From Toxorhynchites rutilus septentrionalis (Eukaryota; Arthropoda; Insecta; Diptera; Culicidae), in assembly GCF_029784135.1 (NCBI RefSeq), contig NC_073746.1:287753348-287817347 (forward strand): a DNA stretch of 64,000 nucleotides. Reading direction: 5' to 3'. The translations under genes were made by a program, and so were the position numbers. How positions within the stretch are numbered: the first letter of the stretch is position 1; each line of letters starts with the position of its first letter. Shown here one piece after another: positions 54,451-64,000 of this stretch. The notes under the pieces were generated by a model that saw nothing but the letters and a program-made list of their open reading frames with translations, did not search any database and was not told where the DNA came from.

Positions 54451-54499
54451 CTCACTCGCACCGATATTTCTCCCAACTAACGCACACTGGCTCTTTATT

Positions 54500-55299
54500 C
54501 CGTTTTGTCTCATATTCCGAACACTTCATTTTAAAATGTAAATTTACTAAACATTTATGTTATAAATGATTGAATAATGAAACCACAGACATTCTTTGAG
54601 GTATAAGCTTCATTTTGACATCAGCTACAGGTGTCGATACAGCCTATAATTTATAATATTAGACATTTGCAAAAAAGTGACCTTCAAAACCAATGATAAA
54701 AAGTTTGCGTTAGCAAATTCCGTTAAAAATAAGCATCGTTCATTTTTCATTTTTTGTAGTTGTTTCAATTATTTTGTTTGTTGTTCTCATGTTAAGTGCT
54801 AGAGAATATATGAACCTACAATAAATGGATGAAAAAAAGATATTTTATGCAGAAATCTTCATTAAAATTAGTGTTCGGAATATGAATTAAGTTTCTACGC
54901 ATGATTCAAATTCCGAGCACTTCATTTTTAAATGTGAATGTATTGAAATTCAATGTTATAAATAATTTTATATTCAAAACCCTGACATGACTTCATTTTA
55001 TCATCATTTACAGGTATCGATACCGATATAGCGCCCTTGGTCCAGAAACCATGTAAACTATAAGAAACAAATACAATCAATAATTACAAAAGCAAAATCC
55101 AATTTTTTTGCGAGCATAACATTTTTCCAAAAAAGACTAGCCAATTGACTTTCATTTAATATATGGATCATATGAATCGGACCAGTAACTTAAAAGTTAT
55201 GATTTAAAAAAAAGCATTTTTGATGCTCGGAATTTAAGACAAAAGTGTTCGGAATATGAGCCATCAAAGCTAAAGTGTTCGGAATATGAGACAAAACGG
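54500..55299. mobile_element. Tc1/mariner-type MITE with 27-bp perfect inverted repeats
   Basis: 54500-54526 and 55273-55299 are exact reverse complements over 27 bp, starting CCGTTTTGTCTCATATTCCG. Additional subterminal copies of TTCCGA(A/G)CACTTCATTTT occur at 54514 and 54910. The interior contains a fragment of the 'gcgcccttggtcc' repeat family (55030-55200). TA follows at 55300-55301; the left flank has TA two bases further out. It is related to 46851-47319. Confidence 0.8.
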
Positions 55300-55309
55300 T
55301 ATATTCGCC

Positions 55310-55650
55310 GGTGTAAGGGAAAAGCACTTGATTTCTCTTTGGTGAATGATGAATGTATCCTCAGTTTAGGCATGAAACTCGCGCGCGGGTGTATCATTTC
55401 AGTGAAAATGCCATCACCCCTACCCAACCAATAATTCCTCATCACCGTGACGTTTTTATGGTAGTTTTGTTCAGCTTAATAATGCCTGAATTATTTGTCA
55501 TGAAAACCACTGTTCACGCTAGTGAGGAGTAATTGCTAAATTATAGCCAATACTGTTTGTTAATTCAGTTTAATGAAGAAAACGTTTATATCGCTATCGG
55601 AGAAGATTATCTTTTTCTGACTGCATTATTTCCTTTTACCAAATTCCTAT
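55310..55650. other. Unassigned stretch
   Basis: No gene or repeat recognised. Confidence 0.3.
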
Positions 55651-55654
55651 AAAT

Positions 55655-55815
55655 AGAATTTTTTTTTGCACCTTGACAAACGCTTGAATTTTTTACAAGT
55701 ACTAGACAAAACTTTTTCAACTTTTGACAAGCTTTAAAAAAAATCAATAAAATGGGCGAGATTCAAACTCATGAGCCTTTGCATCGATTATCCTCTATCA
55801 AACCATATGCTCTGT
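55655..55815 (-). mobile_element. Possible tRNA-derived SINE
   Basis: Minus strand has an A-box-like ATGGTTTGATAGAGG, a B-box-like GAGTTTGAATCTCG and an A9 tail (T-run at 55661-55669). Flanking duplications were not found, so this is tentative. Confidence 0.4.
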
Positions 55816-55819
55816 AATA

Positions 55820-57590
55820 ACACTTAAAAATATGAAGCAAGATTACTCTACTATTACAGCAGGATTACAGTAAAGGAAGCATTGGCAAATGCAGCAGTCA
55901 AGCATGAGCTTGAAAAACATAAATTTTAGCACGAAGTTCCTTTGGGAACGTTAGTGCCTTCAAAGAAGGGGTATCAAGCTTCTCGCAGCCGTTTCGAGTT
56001 ACATTATGTCTAGAGACGCGTTTCCACTGCCGAAGTCTGCCTGTGTTTTATTGTTATTTCTTTTAAAATAGTCACAGCTCGCCCGCTGCGTCCATTTTCC
56101 GATCAGGTTCCGCGGTTAGTTTAAGCCGTTTCTGCCACCCACCCGCTGGGCATGCGCATCAGTATTCGCCTTATCACCTGTTAATTAAAGTGTCAACCGC
56201 AATGTCCTCATAATTTTGGCCGTAAATTATCGTCTTATTCCCCGCCAGAAATTAAGCGTCGACAACTGGCAGACGGAAGACGCAGAGACACTGATCCGAA
56301 CCAGAAGCCCCTCGCGGGTTTCGCTAAACAGAAGTTTGAGGCTCTTCTTTCAGCGCAGCGTTTATCAATGATGGCGTGCGCTAATGGATATTATGATCCA
56401 GGGTTCTTCTTCGATGCGTTGCCCATTTGATCTATCTGGGGCTTAAGACATTTGTACGATTGCGAAATCATATTTGATACCCATAACTGGGAACAACGAA
56501 AACGTAAAAACCTTTGAGATTAGTTCGAAAAATGAGCTCCAATTATACGGTTTCAACTTTCCTCCGTCAGAAGCAGTTCAACAACATTTACGAGCAAAAT
56601 TTGCCTCTCATAAAAAAGTGATAGCCTCACGCTTGCTGATTGCCCAATTTAATGGTTTTACGGCCGAGCTACACCATAAAAATCCCCCATCTATTCTATG
56701 CCGGAGCTGATATCATGCGAACATTAATTCCCCTCGATTACCGATTAGGTCACTCTCCGCGGAACCGGTGGGCCCATTAGAGCTGTCTCGAAAAAAATGC
56801 TTGATCGATGAATCAGTTCTTAAAGTCATGCCGTGCACTATAGAGCTGTGCTTTGCGTCGATTTAGGGTTCCGAATGTTTGATCTATGTCGAACATTATC
56901 ATAATGACATGTTACATCATTTCGCTACCTGCTATTTATTCAAGCGGTAGCTTTCATGACGATGACAAAATAGTGGAGCCAAAATTGAAAGTGAGTCAGA
57001 GTATCATTTCTATTCGTATACCAAGGAATCTAGCAAAATAATTTTCCGCGATCTCAGAATAAGCGTTTGCGTTGCTGTGAAGCAACGTAAACTTCGGGTT
57101 GACATTTATGGTGTCATAAGGTAAATAAATAGACTCAAGAGTTGTTCCCGGATTTTACTAATTACTAATCATAATCAACTTGTGTTTATTTTTTGCTCAA
57201 GCAATGTGGTAATGTTTGAAACCCGACTGCAAATTTAAATTTTTGTTTCCCATTTATAGCCAGTTGTGATTCATACGTGAAAAGTTTTGTGATTTCAAAA
57301 AACCTAAGTCGATGTTACTCTTGGCATTTTTTTTTGCAGAAGATTTTTTACGATGTCCTAAAACTGAAGAGATTCATGCAATCAAGCAATGGCGAATTCA
57401 TATTATCAGCTTTCCGCAAATCAACATAATTCATCGGTATTGGACGAATTTCGCGCCAACTTTTCTCGGGGTTGTCAGCACTCTCTTAGAATTCTCAGAA
57501 TATTAGTAAATTAATTCAGCTTATTGACCCCTTGAACGTAAATGACAAGCCAAGCTTTCAAGAGAGAAAAAAATGGTGCCCTAGCTACCG
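55820..57590. other. Mostly unique stretch
   Basis: The part at 55990-56460 is GC-richer and may be single-copy DNA. No coding region is recognised. Short frames at 56474-56710 and 57312-57506 have no domain. Confidence 0.3.
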
Positions 57591-57599
57591 AAACCATGT

Positions 57600-58895
57600 A
57601 AACTATGAAAAACAATTAGAGGAAATCAGGGTAAAACCGACACCCTAAGGATTTCCACATATTCCCAAGATCTACCATGTGTCTTCGACTTGTAATCATT
57701 ACAGAACCTCTCTTCAACTGATTATGAACCATTTTTTTTATCTGTTGATTATTTTTTAAAAAAGAGCTCGAATTTTGATAGAAAACAAAATCGATGTTTC
57801 CAGGTAAAATAAATGGGAGTGCGGGTGAGATCGATACCCTGTCGGGTAAAACCGACACTGCCATACAAATGAAACACAAATTTCAAAATTTCTCAAGAAT
57901 TAATCAAGCAAAAGAAACGAAATTTTGCGTGTATAGGTTTTAGGGTGCAATAAATAATTCTGTGGTGGTTAGAAACCCCTCCCGCCTCCCTTAGGGGAGG
58001 CTGCCATACAAATGAAACACAAATTTCAAAATTTCTCAAGAATTAATCAAGCAAAAGAAACAAAATTTTGCGTGTATAGGTTTTAGGGTGCAATAAATAA
58101 TTCTGTGGTGGTTAGATACCCCTCCCGCCTCCCTTAGGGGAGGCTGCCATACAAATGAAACTCAAATTTTTGCATTACTTGCGAATTAATCAAGCAAATG
58201 AAACCAAATTAAGCATATGGAGGTTTAAGAATGCAGTAAATGATTCTATGGTGGTTGGACACTCCACCCCCTCCCCCACTAAGAAGGGGCTGCATACAAA
58301 TGAAACACAAATTTCTGCATTACTCGAGAACTAATCAAGCAAATAAAACCAAATTTGGCATGTGGATGTTTTAGGGTGGTTTACGTTTTTACGGGGCCGC
58401 TCTAAGAGGGGGCTGCGATACAAATGAAACACAAATTTTTGCATTACTCGAGAATTAATCGAATAAATGAAATGAAATTGGGCATGTGAGGTTTTAGGGT
58501 GCAATAAATGAATCTATGGTGGTTAGATTCTACACCCCCCTCTCTTAAGGTGAAGGTGGGGGGGCTGGTTCTACCATACCAATGAAACACAAATTTCTGC
58601 ATTACTCGTGAATTAATCAAGCAAATAATCCCAAATTTGGCATGTAACGTAACTGAGGACCATGTTATTTGCAAGTGGTTGAAAAATCTTGAACGAGAAT
58701 TGTGTCTGAAAATAATATAATATTATAATGACGAGTTTTGGTAGAAGTACTAGGAATTTTATGGTAAAAAGGTAATTAAAGATCAATCAATGAGCAGTTC
58801 AGCGATTGGACCCATGAACGTGCGCTTAGTAAGAAAACGTGGATGCGATAACGAAAAATTAATTTTGGGCAGGACAAAGTTTGCCGGGTCAGCTA
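57600..58895 (+). mobile_element. Helitron-type element with tandem array and CTAG end
   Basis: It ends TTTGCCGGGTCAGCTAG followed by T (58896). GGCA...TGCC just before the end can form a hairpin. The tail 58665-58895 is shared with 1075-1250. Upstream is the tandem array 57861-58660. The left limit is uncertain; 57600-57860 contains three 'gtaaaaccgacac' type phrases that may belong to it. No Rep or helicase coding sequence is visible, so it would be non-autonomous. Confidence 0.5.
57861..58660 (+). repeat. Tandem array of ~143-bp units
   Basis: Units start near 57861, 58004, 58147, 58293, 58416 and 58572 with 'ccatacaaatgaaacacaaa'. The first two are 143 bp and almost identical; later ones vary between 120 and 160 bp. 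Each includes 'tcaagcaaa', 'ggttttagggtgcaataaat' and a C-rich/G-rich inverted pair such as CCTCCCTTAGGGGAGG. Confidence 0.92.
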
Positions 58896-58909
58896 GTATA
58901 TATATAAAA

Positions 58910-59310
58910 ATATAGCGCCTTTGGTCCCGAGACCATGTAAACTATAAAAAACAAATACAATCAATAATTATAAAATTAAAATCTATTTTTTTTGGCAAGT
59001 TCAATATTTTTTTAAAAGAATACTGGTTTATTGCCTTTAATTTGATATGTTGATCATCGGAATCGGTCCAGGTCCAAAGGTAATCAATTATTGGGAAAAA
59101 AAACAATTTTGGAACAAAGGGGAAACAGTTGATTTTTCGAACCACCTAATGGAAAATAGAAAAATACGGGACTAGTTTTTTTGCGAAAAAGAACTAAATT
59201 GCCATTTTTGTTCTTTATCGGAAAACATTCATAACTTTTGAACCACTGAACTGATTTGAATGAAATTTGATTGAATCTGAGGACCACTATATCGGTCGAC
59301 TGTATACAGC
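58910..59310. repeat. Degenerate repeat, partner of 59640-59790
   Basis: 58912-59060 ('agcgcctttggtcccgagac', 'atgtaaactataaaa', 'caatcaataatta') is repeated inverted at 59640-59785. Related copies lie near 32655, 55020 and 60010. A truncated inverted copy of the CCGATATAGTGG family end occurs at 59280-59297. Confidence 0.6.
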
Positions 59311-59315
59311 CATTC

Positions 59316-60370
59316 CATGCCAAACCGATATAGTGGTTCTCAGATTTTCGTGAAAAGTGTTAGTTTTGTTCTCTATCGCAAAACATTAGACCCGTATTTT
59401 TTATCATTAGGGTGATCATTTCCATTTTAGAGTTGCCCAAAAAATCATTTTTTTCCCATTTTTTCCAAAAAATTTTTTTTTTGAGTTCATAACTTTTGAA
59501 CTACTGTACCGATTCGGATGATCGACATTTCAAATTAAATAGGTGAACATTTCCATTTCAGGCTGGTCTAAAAGATAATTTTTTCTCATTTTTTCCAAAA
59601 ATTTCTTTTTTTACAAAATCTTAACTTTTGAACTACTGCACCGATTCAGATGATCGACATATCAAGTTAAAACCAATTAGCTAGTCTCTTTACTTGCAGA
59701 AATTTTGGATTTTTCTCTTGTAATTATTGATTTTATTTTTTTATAGTTTACATTGTCTCGGGACCAAAGACGCTATTTTTTTTATATTTTTTCTTGAAGG
59801 CGAAGATTTTTTTCGATAACATATCCAAAAATCAGAGATGCATTATTTTGTGTTATTGAGTTATGATTTGTCAAAATTAACCGATGGCTCAAAAAATAAT
59901 TTTTCCCTTTTTCAATAAAAATGCCTTTTTTTAAAACACTCGAAAACGAAAAAACACCTCTCTGATATTCGGATATATCATGTAAAAAAAACTCAGCTTT
60001 CAAGACAAAATATTAAAAATATGGCGACCTTAGTTCCGAAACCATTTAAGCTATGAAAAACAATCACAATCAATACTTTCGAAATTAAAATCTGGCTTTT
60101 TTTATGTGTAATATTTTTCAAACAAAACTAGCTCATTAGCTTTCATTTGATATATCGATCATCTAAATCGGTCCAGTAGTTCAGAAGTTTTGAATTATTG
60201 AAAAAGGTCATTGGAAAAAAGGGGGAAAAGTTGATTTTTCGGACCACCATAAAATGGAAATAGCCACCCTGATGAAAAAAAATAAAAAATACGGGTCTAA
60301 TATTCTACGATGAAGATTAAAACTACCTATTTTCATGAAAATCTGACAATCACTATATCGGTTTGGCATG
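59316..60370. mobile_element. Foldback element with ~155-bp inverted termini
   Basis: The left arm 59316-59470 begins CATGCCAAACCGATATAGTG and runs through 'ttagacccgtattttttat' and 'atttccattttag'. The right arm 60215-60370 repeats this order inverted. The interior includes pieces of other repeats and no coding sequence. A fragment of the same family lies at 27350-27465. No clear target duplication. Confidence 0.7.
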
Positions 60371-60374
60371 CAAT

Positions 60375-60992
60375 TCAATTTTGTGCTTGACCCATTCTCA
60401 CCCCCACTCAGTGTAAATAAGAGATTATTTCGAAAATATTGAAATTCGAATGAAAAAAGAATTTTGATGTTCAAAATCAATCATCCGGCAAGACTTTGAA
60501 AAATAATTCAATCCAATATTTACAATTATAGTAGTTCTGTATAATGCTGGGCATGAGATTTCTTCTGAGGTGTTATTTGATGGCTAGTTACGCATCAAAC
60601 ATTGATGAATTAATCAATAATAACTATTTGTACTACAGTTAAGTATTATACATTTGAAGTTGTGGAAATATGTTTCCTATTAAACGGCTCACAGCTTTCA
60701 AAAATATTCGCAATATATGTCAAGATATTACTAATAGTAACATTCTCCATTTTTGACCCAATTTCATTCCTATCAACGGTATATGTTTTTTATGATTTCA
60801 AGAAATATTCCATTGGAATGGATTTCAACGTAAAAAAACAATAAACAGAGTTAGCACCCAAAGCTCCCATTTTAACTAAAAAAACTCGTTGTATGGCTAT
60901 GGAATAAATTCCAAATTTCTTCCACATCAAGCGAACGACAACTAAAAATCGTACCATATTTTATCAATATTTTATCTAATAACCGATTTCTT
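60375..60992. other. AT-rich stretch, nothing recognised
   Basis: Short frames only; no repeat relationship seen. Confidence 0.3.
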
Positions 60993-61005
60993 TGTTCGAT
61001 TAGAT

Positions 61006-61258
61006 TTTTTTTTTTTTTTATCTTCGCTTATTTTTCGTCGGCCTATTTCCGCCACTTTTAGTGCCAATCACCGACATCAGGGAGGCGACTCCACCTGTTC
61101 CTACCTATCAGACTCAACAACTCATGAGCCGGGCCAACTTCTTTTACTTCCGCTCCGAAGGAAGACGTAACCAGAGATTTTTCGCCTCAGAAAATCCCAA
61201 CGACGCCAGCTGGGATTGAACCCAGGCCGATCGGATTGTGAGGCTGTTACGCTAACCA
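61006..61258 (-). mobile_element. Young tRNA-derived SINE with perfect 13-bp duplication
   Basis: Exact direct repeats TGTTCGATTAGAT lie at 60993-61005 and 61259-61271. On the minus strand the element starts TGGTTAGCGTAACAG (A box), has a perfect B box in GGGTTCAATCCCAG, and ends in an A-tract (T-run 61006-61019). At 253 bp it is full length for a short SINE. Perfect duplications indicate a recent insertion. Confidence 0.93.
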
Positions 61259-61274
61259 TGTTCGATTAGATGTT

Positions 61275-62860
61275 TTCGGAACTAGATGAAAACCCCGAGA
61301 ACCAGCCTCCGAGACAAAATTATTTTGTGTTTCCCAAACTCCATTGAAAGAAATGTCATAAAACATCATTGAACTGAATCGTGCGAGCATGCAATAGCTC
61401 AAATGACCTGCAGCATATGTTTGAGACATGATGAACAAACAGAAATTTATCTCTTGTCGACACGACAGGAATGTCGTGTAGTAGCGCAGTCTAGTGCAAC
61501 AGACAGTTCCCGTGTAAATAAATCATTACTCACAGTAACATGTCGGCTCATATATTGTTTACTATTGCATTATTCCCCTGCATAACAATATCAAAACTGC
61601 TCGTTTCCCGGATGCTGGGAAACGTTATCGAACGAAATCGGACTCCCCGCTGCAAAGACAGTTCTTAAGAACCGCAAAACCCGCTCAACCACTCTGCCAG
61701 AATCTAATTACCATTTAAGCGCCTTTTCGCGGCATAACAATATCTAATCACCATCTCATATTCCTCCATTCATCTCGTTGTTTACAGACGCTTCATTCAG
61801 CTCTGTCGGAGTCACCACCGAAGACTTCCCGCTTCCTCTTCGCGCCGGCGTCCAGTGACAAATGGGGGTGAGCTAGGCCATATGGACAAGTTTGAAGTTG
61901 ATCAGAGCGCCTTGTTGGCAGCCACCAATCTCACCATTTTACGACCTTATTAGACGGTTTTCATATTGGCTTCTCGCGCGCAACTTGATACCCGATGAGT
62001 GCAGATAAGACGGCGGTCCTCGTGTAGCGCACCTCGAGTCACTCACGGGAAGGTGGCGCTGAGATTACCCCCGAGCATGGCAGATCGCTCATTCGGCTCC
62101 CATTGGACATAATAACATTTTGTTCTCACTGTGACAGAAATCTTTGATCTGGATTTCATATCCACCCGAATGGCGACGGAGTGGCAGTGTTGCTCGACAA
62201 GAAGTATAATATAGCCAAGATGCTTTTTTTCTCCCCGATTCCCCTCAAAAACATCAGAAATCAATGCAAACCGTCGTATCGAAGGAATTGTCCTACGCTA
62301 GCAACACTGCAGTCACTCGAAACCGACGGCGCACAGGTCGCGATCAATGCGCTTCGCGATCGCGAGTCAGTTTGCCGGAGCGAGCGGATCGAGTCGAACG
62401 CGGTTCTGAACAGCAGTAACACAACCTGTAGAATCGACTACCTCCATTTCTTAGAACAGCTATCTAATGTATCAAGTGCTCTAACCATAGCATTGTTTCT
62501 TGATTTCTCCGCCAGTAGTACCGGCCGCAGATTGATAGATCGCGAAACTTTACATTTTAGCACTTTCGATGGTGTGTAGTTGATTCCGGAAACCAAACAC
62601 TAAGAAACAACGCCAACAATGAAAATGGTGGGATCTATCGATAATGGTTGAAGTCCTGCACGTTAAGGACCCACATAAACTGTGCGCACGGCGGCAAGGA
62701 GAAGAATTGTTTCAACAGTGGTGATCGCCGTGATTGATATTACACTCCTCCGGGTTAATATAAAGCTTTAATCCTGTTTCAAGCGTTTTTTTTTCTTTAT
62801 TGAATGGTGTAAGAGGAAGTGGAGCTAGGCAAGAGAATTATATCACGCCAAAATAGAGCA
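61275..62860. other. Higher-GC, probably single-copy region
   Basis: No transposable element was recognised. A 132-codon plus-strand frame (62181-62579) has no known domain. A TCAGTT initiator-like motif lies at 62367-62372 in a GC-rich block, without a TATA box or correctly spaced DPE. The region could be the promoter and leader of the gene whose first coding exon may be at 63230. Confidence 0.35.
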
Positions 62861-63160
62861 GCGAAGAACAAACGATACAGTTTTGTGAGTCAGCAGTTTG
62901 GAAATGCGTGTTTGCCGAGATCGAAGAGGCAAACAAGTGATGTTGTGTGGCATTAAGAAAGCCAAATAGATGTGGAAACCATTTCACACAAATAAATGAA
63001 TGGATGATTGGATGAACGGTGGTAAGCGAAATAGGAAGATCATTTTTTTGTCCATCAAGAGTGCTAATTTAGTGGCTAAAGATTATATATACACATATAT
63101 TGTATACTTTCGCTTTGGAGAAAAATTAGCAAAATTTGTGCTGTTTGTGAAGCTGTGCAC

Positions 63161-63178
63161 TGTGTGTGTGTGTGTGTG
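63161..63178. repeat. (TG)9 microsatellite
   Basis: Nine TG units in the presumed leader, about 50 bp before the candidate start codon. Confidence 0.95.
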
Positions 63179-63229
63179 CTGTGGAAGTTGTTCATTTTTG
63201 GAAATCAACTCGATTGGAAGCAGTAAACC

Positions 63230-63326
63230 ATGAGCGGTGGCGAGATGCTGTTATGGTTGAGCCTAATCACCTGGACTGTCATCTATGGCCAAACCGCTGC
63301 AGCGCGGGCGGAAACAAAATATCAAG
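63230..63326 (+). CDS. Candidate first coding exon encoding a signal peptide
   Basis: ATG at 63230 in good context (AACCATGAG) begins MSGGEMLLWLSLITWTVIYG, followed by QTAAARAETKYQ. This is a textbook secretory signal: short polar start, hydrophobic core and an A-R-A cleavage motif. The reading frame reaches a stop at 63412 unless spliced. A donor-like AAG|GTTTGT at 63324-63332 would end the exon in phase 1. The product would be secreted or a membrane receptor, with the rest encoded beyond the window. The gene cannot be named from 32 residues. The position in higher-GC, repeat-poor DNA supports a host gene. Confidence 0.45.
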
Positions 63327-63329
63327 GTT

Positions 63330-64000
63330 TGTTAATGGAAAACATTAGGACACAATCAGCTCACATTGAGATAAACATTTTATCAGCCAACTTGTACCGC
63401 AAACCGTTTTGATTTTCGCCCAATAAGGAGCACAACTAAGCGTGGGATAAAATATGACATATTTATGCTCGGAACCATATATAATGAAATTGACATTTGA
63501 GGATAGGATGAGTGGTTGGAAAAGATCCTGTGATGAAATAATGAGGTACAGATTAATGTGCTCATATAGACCGAAACGAGTGTATTTCTATCCAATTTAC
63601 AATTCCGCATTTGTAGGATGTGTAAATATATTTCGGGAGCTTGCAGTCGAACCGAAAAGCACACGCTAACAATATTCCTGAACTCCACATCCGCAAATAT
63701 CATCGAGGATTCTGACGGGCAGAAATACCTCTACCTCTCTCGAGATTTGTGACTGTGTTGAGAACTGCTGATCAATATTCTATCAAGATTTCCACTATCC
63801 TTAAATATTGCTATTAAATTCTATTATGATTTTCAGACGATTTCGTGCGATATATTGATACTATTAAAATCAGTCGAGGTATATGGTTCGGCTGTTGTTA
63901 TTTAGTATATTTTTTACGACGAAGCAATTTAAAAATTGTCCAGAAAACGATTGTGTAACATTTAGTCGAATTTTATTCACCCGAACCACATTTACCCGAG
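63330..64000. other. Probable intron or non-coding sequence to window end
   Basis: AT-rich DNA after the candidate exon. Short frames on both strands have no recognisable domain, and no repeats were identified. Confidence 0.35.

Noticed and set aside
62367..62406. Second core promoter (TCAGTT initiator with MTE/DPE)
   Set aside because: MTE-like and DPE-like sequences are present but at the wrong distance from the initiator.
1..64000. CRISPR arrays or bacterial operons
   Set aside because: No regularly spaced identical repeats with unique spacers, and the element types and splice signals are those of an animal genome.

Overview
The window is animal nuclear DNA, most likely from a mosquito and probably a culicine (Aedes-type) genome. 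It is AT-rich and carries no intact operon-like or long single-exon host gene. Three full-length Tc1/mariner elements have transposases of the DD37E type, a group known from mosquitoes. They sit among many short inverted-repeat elements (MITEs), tRNA-derived SINEs, a Jockey-clade LINE and Helitron-like pieces. The species is my inference; no marker gene confirms it.

Layout. 0-13.5 kb: a Helitron-type tail (1.25 kb), a MITE split by a DD37E transposon (3.5-5.2 kb), a pogo-like element (6.6-7.4 kb) and a nested pile of elements (8.1-12.2 kb) holding a SINE with a perfect 10-bp target-site duplication. 13.5-17.2 kb: the most host-like stretch, with a TATA/initiator/DPE core promoter at 13.66-13.72 kb followed by a splice donor. 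17.2-21.5 kb: the most unusual region. It looks like a Helitron-type element that carries degraded core-histone gene pieces: a histone-type promoter, H3/H4 segments, an H2B C-terminal segment and a perfect histone mRNA 3' stem-loop. A Rep/helicase-like fragment and a CTAG 3' end follow. A second copy of the H2B cassette lies inverted at 34.6-35.9 kb.

21.7-33 kb: a second pogo-like element with a CENP-B/pogo-type DNA-binding start, a foldback, a hAT MITE with perfect 8-bp duplications, a mariner remnant, a Harbinger MITE, a piggyBac-like MITE, and a Jockey LINE cut by another DD37E element. 34-43 kb: inverted unit repeats, the histone cassette copy, an 8-bp minisatellite and mostly unrecognised sequence. 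43.2-48.7 kb: a nearly intact DD37E transposon, a Helitron tail split by a MITE with an identifiable empty site, and several MITEs and SINEs. 48.7-61.3 kb: MITEs, two Helitron-type tails with tandem arrays, foldbacks and a young SINE. 61.3-64 kb: higher-GC single-copy sequence ending in a possible first coding exon with a signal peptide (63.23 kb).

The two best host-gene candidates (13.7 kb and 63.2 kb) are both first exons on the + strand. The window therefore probably covers 5' regions and introns of genes whose bodies lie mainly outside it. No tRNA, rRNA or CRISPR gene is present; tRNA-like stretches are SINE heads.
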